The position numbers and the translations under genes were made by a program. Below are positions 24,275-30,920 of a stretch of 50,063 nt of DNA, piece by piece. Under the pieces are notes generated by a model. The model was not told where the DNA came from. It saw only the letters and a program-made list of their open reading frames with translations, and did no database searches. Source of the DNA: a virus; the IMG/VR virus record IMGVR_UViG_3300037245_001177, positions 1 through 50,063 of that record. One strand, written 5' to 3'. The stretch's first letter is position 1. Every line of letters starts with the position of its first letter.

Positions 24275-24502
24275 CTAATACTCTAAATAAATTTTTACAC
24301 CTAATTTCTTACAAATAGCCAATAAAATATCTATTGAATATCCTTGGACCTTTAATTCACCACCTACCTGGAGTATCTTATAAATAGATCCTCGGCTTAA
24401 TTCAGTTTTTTTAGAGAGCTCCACTTTACTTATTTTTTCCTTCAATATTTTTTTAGATATGGAATTCGCAATTTGTTTCCGGTTTTTAATTTCTATTAAC
24501 AT
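24275..24502 (-). CDS. Small HTH (XRE-like) transcription regulator
   Basis: 75 residues. The helix-turn-helix is ISKVELSKKTELSRGSIYKIL (about 24-44), with flanking helices (SISKKILKEK, SIDILLAICKKLGVKI) forming a minimal lambda-repressor-like domain without an oligomerisation arm. It may dimerise through its C-terminal strand (VKIYLEY). The paired palindromes 14-67 bp after its stop are its likely sites. There is no integrase or antirepressor, so it may be an early/late switch rather than a lysogeny repressor. Confidence 0.75.
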   Translation of the reverse strand: MLIEIKNRKQIANSISKKILKEKISKVELSKKTELSRGSIYKILQVGGELKVQGYSIDILLAICKKLGVKIYLEY

Positions 24503-24505
24503 AAA

Positions 24506-24646
24506 TTAGGATTTTTTAGAATTATTTTTTTTACCGATAAGATCATTGAAATTATTTTCAAATACTTCATCTGCTTTATTTTGGTTCTCAGCTTCAACAA
24601 CTGTATCGTAACTACTCCCAGGTAGTCTATAATAGTATTTATTCAT
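24506..24646 (-). CDS. Small 46-residue protein, unknown
   Basis: The frame MNKYYYRLPGSSYDTVVEAE... ends NNSKKS. It lies 3 bp from each neighbour, which strongly suggests a real gene in the operon. It has one beta hairpin and one helix; no family recognised. Confidence 0.55.
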   Translation of the reverse strand: MNKYYYRLPGSSYDTVVEAENQNKADEVFENNFNDLIGKKNNSKKS

Positions 24647-24648
24647 TT

Positions 24649-24816
24649 CTAGTTTAAAGTTTCCATTAATGGTTCCAAATATTCAACTACATATTTAGCA
24701 TATCTAGTGAAAAATGTTTCACCCTTAAAATTGAATGATGATCTTTTTTTTGACTTGGCCTTATTATAACATTTCTTAAATGTATGGGCCTCGGATGGTG
24801 TGAAGTTTATTTCCAT
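24649..24816 (-). CDS. Hypothetical protein (55 aa)
   Basis: The start chosen is the ATG at 24816 (MEINFTPSEAHTFKKC), right after the stop of the DUF4031-like gene at 24821. The longer frame from 24900 would overlap that gene by 80 bases. Basic helix (KKCYNKAKSKKRSSFNFKG), then FTRYAKYVVEYLEPLM. Function unknown. Confidence 0.5.
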   Translation of the reverse strand: MEINFTPSEAHTFKKCYNKAKSKKRSSFNFKGETFFTRYAKYVVEYLEPLMETLN

Positions 24817-24820
24817 AATA

Positions 24821-25135
24821 TTAGTTGTTTCCGTTATATTTAATTTGTGTTTGCCAAAAATAATCTTTTGGACTTGCCCCAAAAACAGAAACACTCTCAC
24901 TTATTATTATTTCTGCATACTCAGGACTTTTAATAATTTCAACTATTTCTTTTTGTGAGATAATTTGACATTTCTTTTCTATTTCATTAATCCTTTGTTT
25001 TGGTATGTCATAGTGATTTTTATGGAACCAGCACCTCTTAATATCGAGTTGTTCAGCCATTAAATGTAAATTCTCAATAGAATAAGGAACACATATTAAA
25101 TGGCGTTTTTTATCGGTTATGTATTTTAATTCCAT
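24821..25135 (-). CDS. DUF4031-like protein
   Basis: 104 residues. HLICVPYSIENLHLMAEQLDIKRCWFHKNHYDIPKQR follows the DUF4031 pattern (HLxxxxxxELHxFAxxLGxxRxWFxxxHYDxxxxR). The family occurs in phages and bacteria near nucleic acid enzymes, with no known activity. It lies near the promoter-proximal end of the minus-strand early operon. Confidence 0.6.
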   Translation of the reverse strand: MELKYITDKKRHLICVPYSIENLHLMAEQLDIKRCWFHKNHYDIPKQRINEIEKKCQIISQKEIVEIIKSPEYAEIIISESVSVFGASPKDYFWQTQIKYNGNN

Positions 25136-25137
25136 AA

Positions 25138-25551
25138 TTAAATAGTATTGATATTGATTGCTAAACCTTTTTCAATAAGTCCGAATACATCGAAGTGGTT
25201 TTTAACCAACCTCTCAAATTCCCAATAATTATTAAACATAGGCTTGTATGTTAAGTAATTGAAGTACCTTAAATTTTTACCTAATAATTGTTCAACCCAA
25301 GATGTTCCGTTTTCTTCTGGATTATATTCCAACTCGCATTCTTTTACTAAATCTGATAATGGTCTTAGTATTGGTTTGATTTCAAATATCTGACGTCCTG
25401 ATACTGGATAGGATGGTTTCGTTTGTACTGCAACTTCATCTGCTCCATCATTACATAATCCATACAACTCTTTCGGTTCATCACTATATGAATCCCATAC
25501 CTTCAAAGTGTAAGGCAAATAAGGTGCTAAGTGTTTTAATTCAAGTTTCAT
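25138..25551 (-). CDS. Hypothetical protein, first gene of the minus-strand early operon
   Basis: 137 residues. LKHLAPYLPYTLKVWD and, in the middle, IKPILRPLSDLVKEC are typical of a small phage protein often first in early operons of Bacteroidota phages (APYLPYxLK...KPILRPLSDL). It has no enzymatic motif. The promoter at 25614-25640 stands about 60-90 bp upstream. Confidence 0.65.
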   Translation of the reverse strand: MKLELKHLAPYLPYTLKVWDSYSDEPKELYGLCNDGADEVAVQTKPSYPVSGRQIFEIKPILRPLSDLVKECELEYNPEENGTSWVEQLLGKNLRYFNYLTYKPMFNNYWEFERLVKNHFDVFGLIEKGLAININTI

Positions 25552-25613
25552 AATATTGTTTTAATGGTTTAATTAATAATCTTGTACAATATTAATCATA
25601 AATAATTGATTGT

Positions 25614-25640
25614 GCAAATTTATATACATAATAATTCAAA
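25614..25640 (-). promoter_or_regulatory. Promoter of the minus-strand early operon
   Basis: On the minus strand TTTG (25640-25637), then 14 bases, then TAAATTTGC (25622-25614). The -7 element matches the Bacteroidota consensus TAnnTTTG exactly. The spacing is shorter than the usual 19, so the -33 part is uncertain. It faces the 25551 gene and the whole replication region. Confidence 0.6.
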
Positions 25641-25707
25641 GTATTTTGTAAATCCCTTTGTTTATACACCCTACAGAAGAAAATGAAAATAAATTGAAAT
25701 AAATAGC

Positions 25708-25735
25708 TTGTGTATCATTATAAACACTATCTTAG
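25708..25735 (+). promoter_or_regulatory. Candidate plus-strand promoter
   Basis: TTG (25708-25710), 17 bases, TATCTTAG (25728-25735). It is an imperfect TAnnTTTG with spacing of 17, about 117 bp before the gene at 25852. No better site is seen in this divergent gap. Confidence 0.35.
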
Positions 25736-25851
25736 CAAAGAATTTAAACTATTATACCATTATGACCAACCTACAGAAATACCTTATTGCAGACGCAATT
25801 CTATTTATTACACTATTATTAATCAATTTAATTTAATATTTATATACTATT

Positions 25852-26613
25852 ATGGCACATCGAGAATTATTGGAATTACAGGAAGAAACAAAAAAAATCA
25901 CACAAAGAATTAATCAACTTATTGAAAATTCTAAGAAAATTGAAACACACCCTTTCTATTGCCCTGGATTAGACAATAAGGAACCAAAAGAAACTAAACT
26001 TGAAGTAGGGAAGTGGTATAAAACAAACCACGGTTGCTTATTTAATTATAACGGAAATATAGATAAAGAGAACGACCCTTGTGGTTATGGGTTTAGTATG
26101 AGTGGCAAATGGTTTGAAATAGATAATTCAGACGATGGTGGTTGGGAATCTAATCCAACTCCATCCACCGACCAAGAAGTTGAAGCAGCTTTGATTAAGG
26201 AAGCTAAAAAACGAGGGTTTGAAGAAGCTAAAAATATTAAATCTATTACATTCGAAGGTAAAACTATGGAATTATCTAAGGCTTCTGAATTTCAGTTTAA
26301 AGATGGTGAATTGAGAAGATGGGAACTAAGTGGTGGATATGTTGTTATATTTTACAAAGGCAAATGGGCCACAATCATTGAAGATCAAAAACCTAAGATT
26401 TGTGGGTATGAGATGGAAGAAAAAGAGATGGATGGAATTAAATATGTTAAATTTGGTTGTGAAATTTTTGATACCGGAGATGTAAGAAGATTTTACGATT
26501 CTGCAGTAAAATTAGGAATAAAATCATTTACTATTTTTGGAGCCGGACCATCAGACCAATACGAAATAGGTATTTCAGAATTAAAAGAAGTAGTTGAATA
26601 CTTAATTAAATAA
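25852..26613 (+). CDS. Hypothetical protein, isolated plus-strand gene
   Basis: 253 residues. An N-terminal coiled coil (LELQEETKKITQRINQLIENSKK) precedes a central domain (KLEVGKWYKTNHGCLFNYNG, YGFSMSGKWFE, GGWESNPTPSTDQEVEAALIKEAKKRGF) found in various phage proteins. The WY/WF repeat region looks like a small beta barrel that binds ligands. It stands alone between its own promoter region and a strong terminator, so it is probably expressed separately, perhaps at host takeover. Confidence 0.6.
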   Translation: MAHRELLELQEETKKITQRINQLIENSKKIETHPFYCPGLDNKEPKETKLEVGKWYKTNHGCLFNYNGNIDKENDPCGYGFSMSGKWFEIDNSDDGGWESNPTPSTDQEVEAALIKEAKKRGFEEAKNIKSITFEGKTMELSKASEFQFKDGELRRWELSGGYVVIFYKGKWATIIEDQKPKICGYEMEEKEMDGIKYVKFGCEIFDTGDVRRFYDSAVKLGIKSFTIFGAGPSDQYEIGISELKEVVEYLIK

Positions 26614-26641
26614 ATAGAAAATAACATTTTTACTTTAGACT

Positions 26642-26667
26642 AAAACCATCGCTAATCCGGTGGTTTT
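26642..26667 (+). terminator. Rho-independent terminator
   Basis: AAAACCATC...GGTGGTTTT hairpin followed by further T, 28 bp after the stop of the 253-residue gene. It ends that one-gene unit. Confidence 0.8.
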
Positions 26668-26670
26668 TTT

Positions 26671-27117
26671 ATGAATGATATCTAATACATAAACAATCAA
26701 AATAAGACTCTTTGAATCATTTACCATACATATTGAGCCGAATATTAGGCCTAATCACCTCATAAATACACATATTTAACACTTTGTTAATTATATAACA
26801 TATTTATAGTTTAAATAACACTTTGTTTAAATACATAATTAAATTGATTGTTAAAAATATTTACCCTAACTTTACATAAATTATCCGTAATTACTCTTTT
26901 TCTTATTCGCTTTAGCATTAAAATGGATGTAGCGAATTTTCTTTTTCTGAAAATTAAAGATTATTTACGCAAAGATAAGCACGCAATACGATAGTACTAT
27001 GCTTTTTACTTTCGTAAATCATAAAATACTTCACCCATAAATAATTTCGTACATTTACAATAAATCATAACTTTTTAATATTTTTAATCTCTAAAAAGCG
27101 TAAAAGAACTTTTAATT
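26671..27117 (+). other. 447-bp non-coding region before the small terminase gene
   Basis: No ORF of note. It holds two AACACTTTGTT repeats (near 26789 and 26815), the promoter at 26844-26874, a long hairpin ATTCGCT...AGCGAAT (about 26908-26942), and a TACATTTAC site near 27052 that resembles a -7 box. The leader of the TerS transcript is therefore long and may be regulated. Confidence 0.5.
26844..26874 (+). promoter_or_regulatory. Promoter upstream of the small terminase gene
   Basis: TTG (26844-26846), 20 bases, TAACTTTA (26867-26874). This variant of TAnnTTTG is usual in flavobacteria. The transcript would pass through a hairpin at 26908-26942 before the TerS gene at 27118. Confidence 0.5.
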
Positions 27118-27645
27118 ATGGCAGCTCCTAAAGGAAATGAATACTATAAAATAAGAACCATTGATGGTAAATGTGCAAAGCTAACACCACTAGAACTAAA
27201 GGAAGGTGCAAATAATTATTTTCAATGGTGTATAGATAATCCGCTACAGGAAGAAACAATTGTAAAGTTTAAAGAAACATACGAACGTGTAAACGTCTCA
27301 AAGCTAAGGGTTTATACAATAAGTGGCCTTTGTAACTACCTCGATATATGTGTGAGTACTTTTCAAAACTACGAGCAAAGGAAAGACTATGTACCATTCG
27401 CTACACGTATACGACAAACAATATACAATCAAAAATTTGAGGGTGCCTCTGGTGGATTCTTCAAAGAAAACATTATAATTAGGGACCTGGGGATAAAAGA
27501 CACGCAAGAGATCGCTTATAGCAACCAATTGAAGCAATTGAGCACTCAGGAAGTTAAGCAGCTCAAAGAAGTCTTTAATACGGATTATGGCCAAGTACCT
27601 CAGCAGAAAATAATAGACATTGACTTTGAAGAAATTACAGAATAA
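27118..27645 (+). CDS. terS: Terminase small subunit (gp3-like DNA-packaging protein)
   Basis: 175 residues. AAPKGNEYYKIRTIDGK, ANNYFQWCIDNP, VSKLRVYTISGLCNYLDICVSTFQNYEQRKD and YNQKFEGASGGFFKENIIIRDLGI match the gp3-type small terminase of Bacteroidota and other phages. It recognises the packaging site on concatemeric DNA and hands it to TerL. It is unusual in lying 5.7 kb from terL, across an oppositely directed operon. The repeat-in-palindrome right after its stop could be its binding site. Confidence 0.82.
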   Translation: MAAPKGNEYYKIRTIDGKCAKLTPLELKEGANNYFQWCIDNPLQEETIVKFKETYERVNVSKLRVYTISGLCNYLDICVSTFQNYEQRKDYVPFATRIRQTIYNQKFEGASGGFFKENIIIRDLGIKDTQEIAYSNQLKQLSTQEVKQLKEVFNTDYGQVPQQKIIDIDFEEITE

Positions 27646-27646
27646 A

Positions 27647-27758
27647 AAATGTACATGGATGCAACATTCGACACACCTACCGACACACCTCAAGTCTTGA
27701 TATGAAAGGGCTACAGCGTTTTGCCGACACACCAACCGACACACCTCCATGTACATTT
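27647..27758. repeat. CGACACACC repeats inside a 13-bp perfect inverted repeat
   Basis: AAATGTACATGGA (27647-27659) and TCCATGTACATTT (27746-27758) are perfect inverted copies. Inside lie two 22-bp direct repeats (27669-27690 and 27725-27746), one base apart from each other, each with CGACACACC twice. The order is too regular for chance and does not encode a protein in the plus strand after the TerS stop. A packaging (pac/cos) site or a replication origin is plausible. Confidence 0.75.
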
Positions 27759-27913
27759 CGTTGATTTTAATCATTTTTACATATAGTTTTTTACAATTAT
27801 ACAGTTATGAACAATCATTTAAGAAATTGTTAATAAGTTTATTATAGTATTATTCTACCCTAAAGTAGTACTAAATTACCTTTATTCGATATTGCGATAT
27901 GGAATACAAAAAA

Positions 27914-27937
27914 ACCTCCTAAAACTAATTAGGAGGT
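27914..27937 (-). terminator. Terminator of the small minus-strand operon
   Basis: ACCTCCTAA and TTAGGAGGT form a perfect 9-bp stem with a 6-base loop. On the minus strand it is followed by TTTTTTT, so it ends the operon from 29471 to 27956. Confidence 0.85.
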
Positions 27938-27955
27938 GATGAGGTGTAATTATAA

Positions 27956-28105
27956 TTATTTAACGTTTAAACAACTCTTACATGTCACCTCCTTAGGTAT
28001 TGAAGTAAATTCTTCAACATCTCCCCAATGCCTACCGCATAAAGTTTCAGCAATTATAAAACTTGAATTTTGATTGTTACCGATATAGTGTATTTTGTGT
28101 TTCAT
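27956..28105 (-). CDS. Small zinc-binding-like protein (49 aa)
   Basis: The frame MKHKIHYIGNNQNSSFIIAE... carries C-G-R-H and C-K-S-C, which together could bind one zinc. It is last in the operon, 19 bp before the terminator. Similar short CGxxW...CxxC proteins are common in phage early operons. Function unknown. Confidence 0.6.
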   Translation of the reverse strand: MKHKIHYIGNNQNSSFIIAETLCGRHWGDVEEFTSIPKEVTCKSCLNVK

Positions 28106-28109
28106 AATA

Positions 28110-28211
28110 CTAAAAATTTAAGTCGTTTAAAATAATTGCTATTGATGCTATAATAAGAACCACGATACAAATATATTGGAGTGATGGTTCCGGGTTGTCT
28201 GTTTTTTTCAT
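28110..28211 (-). CDS. Tiny membrane protein (33 aa)
   Basis: The frame MKKTDNPEPSLQYICIVVLI... has one hydrophobic segment (residues 12-28). It is 4 bp from each neighbour, which supports translation. Function unknown. Confidence 0.5.
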   Translation of the reverse strand: MKKTDNPEPSLQYICIVVLIIASIAIILNDLNF

Positions 28212-28215
28212 AAGG

Positions 28216-28773
28216 CTATAAATTTAATACTTCTTTTATTTCTTCTTCGGCCTGTTCTCTTAAGGTGTCTATATCTACATCATCAAAAATATCACCGGTT
28301 TCGTGTTCAGCGTGTATAATCTCATCAAATAACTCTATTTTGTATTGAAGAGTAGCACCGTGTACATTCTCAATTTTATCTAATAATTCCTGTAATGTTT
28401 CAAAAGCTCCCATTCCTTCAAAAGCTTCAACCATTTTATCATATCTACATTTTAAAACAGCCTCTTTAATATCTTCAACATCTATGTGTAAATAATTTGT
28501 AGACGTTGCAAACTGATCTAATACAGAATAGTCATATATTCCATCCTCATTATCCTTAAAGCCTTCATAATCAATTAAACCGTGCTCATTTAGCTTTTGT
28601 TCAATAGGTTCTTTCAGGGCTGCAAAAGCTGCTAAGAATTTAAACTCATTCATTCTGTGAGTCACTGAGTGCATCCAAAAATTTAAGATGATACTTTCAG
28701 TGTCATACTCGCAAAAGTCATCTATTTCGACACCCATTAAAGGAACTGGTTTATGTAGTAGTGTAGTATTCAT
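28216..28773 (-). CDS. Hypothetical acidic helical protein
   Basis: 185 residues. Helical throughout, acidic at the C-terminus (EHETGDIFDDVDIDTLREQAEEEIKEV). LLHKPVPLMGVEIDDFCEYD at the start is not a known motif. It is the longest gene of the minus-strand operon 27.9-29.5 kb. An acidic early protein of this size could be an inhibitor of a host factor; that is only a guess. Confidence 0.55.
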   Translation of the reverse strand: MNTTLLHKPVPLMGVEIDDFCEYDTESIILNFWMHSVTHRMNEFKFLAAFAALKEPIEQKLNEHGLIDYEGFKDNEDGIYDYSVLDQFATSTNYLHIDVEDIKEAVLKCRYDKMVEAFEGMGAFETLQELLDKIENVHGATLQYKIELFDEIIHAEHETGDIFDDVDIDTLREQAEEEIKEVLNL

Positions 28774-28791
28774 AATAATAGTGTTATAGGT

Positions 28792-28932
28792 TTATAATGT
28801 GAAAGGTACCGGATTAATAAAAGAATTCACAACCAGGATAATACCAGCGATGATAATTGCGATGGTTCCAATAGTCTTAATAGTGTTTTCTGTAGTCTTG
28901 AAATTGAAGTTCATTGAGTTTAAAAGTTGCAT
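28792..28932 (-). CDS. Small membrane protein (46 aa)
   Basis: The frame MQLLNSMNFNFKTTENTIKT... has a hydrophobic segment at residues 21-40 (IGTIAIIIAGIILVVNSF). It lies between the 97-residue and 185-residue genes with short gaps. Function unknown. Confidence 0.5.
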   Translation of the reverse strand: MQLLNSMNFNFKTTENTIKTIGTIAIIIAGIILVVNSFINPVPFTL

Positions 28933-28943
28933 AATTGTATGTG

Positions 28944-29237
28944 TTAAGAGTTTATATTTTTATAAGCATTAGTATAGTTCATATTTCCTATTACATTACA
29001 TATATGAGCATTAACAGGAACCAGTACAGAATGTAAAGTATTCATTGTAACAACTTCATAATAAGTAAATCCATTATCAATAAGTCTAAAAGAAGTATCC
29101 TGATTGAAATCAAAGCTATAAGCATCTTGATAAAAACCGTTAACATAACCAGTCCTATATGAGTTAGATTTACAGATATTAGCTGAGTCCATTAATTGTT
29201 GTCTTTCTTCTAGTGTTAATTTTCTTTTGTTTGACAT
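28944..29237 (-). CDS. Hypothetical protein, second gene of the minus-strand operon
   Basis: 97 residues. The start is basic and helical (SNKRKLTLEERQQLMDSANICKSN), then beta strands with YRTGYVNGFYQDAYSFDF. No family is recognised. It follows the first gene by 9 bp. Confidence 0.5.
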   Translation of the reverse strand: MSNKRKLTLEERQQLMDSANICKSNSYRTGYVNGFYQDAYSFDFNQDTSFRLIDNGFTYYEVVTMNTLHSVLVPVNAHICNVIGNMNYTNAYKNINS

Positions 29238-29246
29238 AGTGGTATA

Positions 29247-29471
29247 TTAAAAAGTTAAATTGAATAAGGTTGTAAGCTCACTAAATAAAGGACATTTTGA
29301 GTCATCGGCCCATATATTAGTGCGTTTATCTTTGAATAATCGTAAACCTAGCGTTAAAAATTTAAGGTCCTTATACTTAAGAGTAGCATTTATATAACTG
29401 TATAATGTGCCTGAGTCGTTACGATTAAAGCCTAACTTCATTATTTTGCTGATGTTTTCAATAGATGCCAT
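29247..29471 (-). CDS. Hypothetical protein, first gene of the minus-strand operon
   Basis: 74 residues, basic and mostly helical (ENISKIMKLGFNRNDSGTLYSYI). It directly follows the consensus promoter at 29513-29543, so it is probably made early and in quantity. No family is recognised. Confidence 0.5.
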   Translation of the reverse strand: MASIENISKIMKLGFNRNDSGTLYSYINATLKYKDLKFLTLGLRLFKDKRTNIWADDSKCPLFSELTTLFNLTF

Positions 29472-29512
29472 AATATGTTTTTTAGTGTTGTTAATATCTC
29501 TTATTGTTATAA

Positions 29513-29543
29513 CAAATGTACACCATTATATACAATACACAAA
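29513..29543 (-). promoter_or_regulatory. Strong consensus promoter of the minus-strand operon
   Basis: On the minus strand TTTG (29543-29540), 19 bases, TACATTTG (29520-29513). Both boxes and spacing match the Bacteroidota consensus exactly. It drives 29471 down to the terminator at 27914-27937. Confidence 0.85.
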
Positions 29544-29740
29544 GTAATAACAATAAAATGATGGTATTATATTATCCAAAGATGATACTATGTTAACATT
29601 GGAGTGATGGCCGGTCCCCTTGGTGAGTAGATCAACATCATAGATCAACACCCCCAACCCCCATTAAGATATTGATAGGCTGCTATTCCCCCCACGAAAT
29701 ATTTCCACCATTTTTCTGATTCCAAAACAATTTGGGTTCA

Positions 29741-29770
29741 TTGTCATTTAAAAACTTTTACTTACATTTG
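29741..29770 (+). promoter_or_regulatory. Consensus promoter of a short non-coding unit
   Basis: TTG (29741-29743), 19 bases, TACATTTG (29763-29770). Exact consensus and spacing. A terminator follows only 41 bp later, so it should make a small RNA. Confidence 0.75.
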
Positions 29771-29776
29771 TTTTTC

Positions 29777-29844
29777 AGAGAGTAGTGGATTGCTTTTTGG
29801 TAAAGAACGTAAAAAACGATTCATTCTTGTGGGTCGTTTTTTTA
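29777..29844 (+). ncRNA. Candidate small RNA 1
   Basis: A predicted transcript of about 67 bases from the promoter at 29741-29770 to the T run at 29844. The terminator is AAAAAACGA...TCGTTTTTT with a 14-base loop. It has no start codon with a reading frame of use. Start point inferred from the promoter consensus. Confidence 0.5.
29811..29844 (+). terminator. Terminator of small RNA 1
   Basis: A 9-bp stem, AAAAAACGA/TCGTTTTTT, followed by one more T. It is placed between two promoters on the same strand. Confidence 0.75.
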
Positions 29845-29874
29845 TTTAAAATAAAATGATTACATTTGTAATTA

Positions 29875-29946
29875 TCTGGTGGTTCGGATGATGTTTTCAT
29901 AATAAATAGTTTGGCCTCTTATCTTCTTGGATGGGAGGTTTTTTCT
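29875..29946 (+). ncRNA. Candidate small RNA 2
   Basis: A second -7 box TACATTTG (29861-29868), the same as in unit 1 but without a clear TTG, is followed by about 65 bases and a terminator (CCTC...GAGG then TTTTTTC, 29915-29946). No ORF. The transcript start is inferred. Confidence 0.4.
29915..29945 (+). terminator. Terminator of small RNA 2
   Basis: CCTC pairs with GAGG, inner bases A-C can extend it, and a run of six T follows. A weaker stem than in unit 1. Confidence 0.6.
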
Positions 29947-29970
29947 TTTAAAAAAAATTACAAAAAAATT

Positions 29971-30000
29971 TTGATTTCAATTTAGAATAGTTTAGTTTTG
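29971..30000 (+). promoter_or_regulatory. Consensus promoter of the late/packaging genes
   Basis: TTG (29971-29973), 19 bases, TAGTTTTG (29993-30000). It starts the plus-strand block at 30034 that goes on to terL and portal. Confidence 0.75.
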
Positions 30001-30033
30001 TTGTACAATCAATTAAACTATTAAACCATAACT

Positions 30034-30615
30034 ATGAAAGCGACTAAAAAAGAATGTCCTAACTGCAAGACACTTACTTCAAGTCTTATTGGCACTTTAC
30101 AATACAAAGGGATTACTACGAAGGAGTATGAGTGTAGTGAATGTAAGAGTCATTTTACGAATAATGTTAGTAATAAAAAAATATTAGAATTTTCTAAAAC
30201 AACTCCTTTTACTTATGATGAGATAAAAGATTTTAATAATGAGTTTAATTTACCTTATAAAGAATTAGATTCAATATTAATGTTGGCTTGTAGGTGTAAT
30301 GTTACACTAGAGGGATTAGCTGCTGCATTAAAAGAATTAGATAGTTTCAACAACTTCCAAATAGAAGTAAAGCATTATTGTAATAAAAGTGATTTTGAAG
30401 CAAATAAAGAAAAACTTATTAATTTAAGAATAGGCAGTTATAGTTCATTTATTAACTTTCTAAAACTTGGTGGAGAAATAACAACATCTATAAGAGCTTG
30501 TGATGAAATATTTAAAATGAGTGTTGAAACAAAATTAACTGAGTCTGAATTGGTTGAATTATCAACTAGGTTTAGATTAATTAACGCAATACTTGACGAA
30601 CAAATTTATAAATAG
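30034..30615 (+). CDS. Hypothetical protein with N-terminal zinc ribbon
   Basis: 193 residues. The start CPNCKTLTS...CSECKSHF (residues 8-42) is a zinc ribbon. The rest is helical (FTYDEIKDFNNEFNLPYKELDSIL and so on). It is the first gene after a consensus promoter, at the head of the packaging and structural genes. A role in regulation or DNA binding is possible, but no family is known to me. Confidence 0.6.
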   Translation: MKATKKECPNCKTLTSSLIGTLQYKGITTKEYECSECKSHFTNNVSNKKILEFSKTTPFTYDEIKDFNNEFNLPYKELDSILMLACRCNVTLEGLAAALKELDSFNNFQIEVKHYCNKSDFEANKEKLINLRIGSYSSFINFLKLGGEITTSIRACDEIFKMSVETKLTESELVELSTRFRLINAILDEQIYK

Positions 30616-30618
30616 ATT

Positions 30619-30816
30619 ATGGAATTAATAAAAAAATGTGAAAGTTGTGGATATGAACTCCCAAAAGGAATGAATAGTATGTGTTATGATTGTTATAATG
30701 ATATATGGTTCGGAGGACATAAAATAATGACAACAAAAGAGTGGTTAATCGGAGTTTTAAAAGCTGTTGTTGTATTTGGTATTTTAGGTTTTTCAATGTA
30801 CTTATTATGGAATTAA
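30619..30816 (+). CDS. Small zinc-finger membrane protein (65 aa)
   Basis: CESCGYELPKGMNSMCYDC (residues 7-25) is a four-cysteine zinc finger, and the C-terminus (WLIGVLKAVVVFGILGFSMYLLW) is one membrane segment. It starts 3 bp after the upstream gene. Function unknown. Confidence 0.6.
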   Translation: MELIKKCESCGYELPKGMNSMCYDCYNDIWFGGHKIMTTKEWLIGVLKAVVVFGILGFSMYLLWN

Positions 30817-30920
30817 CAGGAAAATGTAAAGTAGATTTAAAAGATATAATTGGATAAGAAATGGATAATGATACTATGATAGCAATTAAACGGATATTTC
30901 CCGATTATCTGCTACTGTGA
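30807..30920 (+). pseudogene. Two tiny frames, perhaps remains of a gene
   Basis: At 30807-30857 a 16-codon frame MELTGKCKVDLKDIIG stops, and at 30861-30920 a 19-codon frame MDNDTMIAIKRIFPDYLLL follows. The first looks like the start of a phage protein (MELTGKCKxDFxxW is common at phage N-termini). Perhaps a decayed or rebuilt gene. Not confirmed. Confidence 0.25.

Larger units (their letters stand above)
29544..30033 (+). other. Non-coding control region with GC-rich island, two short units and a promoter
   Basis: About 490 bp with no ORF of note. From left to right: a G/C-rich stretch with C runs and a repeated TAGATCAACA (29600-29700), promoter and terminator of a first short unit (29741-29843), a second -7 box and terminator (29861-29946), and the promoter for the late genes (29971-30000). 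Confidence 0.6.

Noticed and set aside
27304-27774. Minus-strand frame of 156 codons opposite terS
   Set aside because: It is antisense to the well-supported terS gene and to the repeat region, and the protein has no sign of a real fold.
28171-29612. 13-mer ATTGGAGTGATGG occurring at about 28176 and 29598
   Set aside because: One copy is inside a small ORF and the other in the control region; there is no further similarity around them, so chance is likely.
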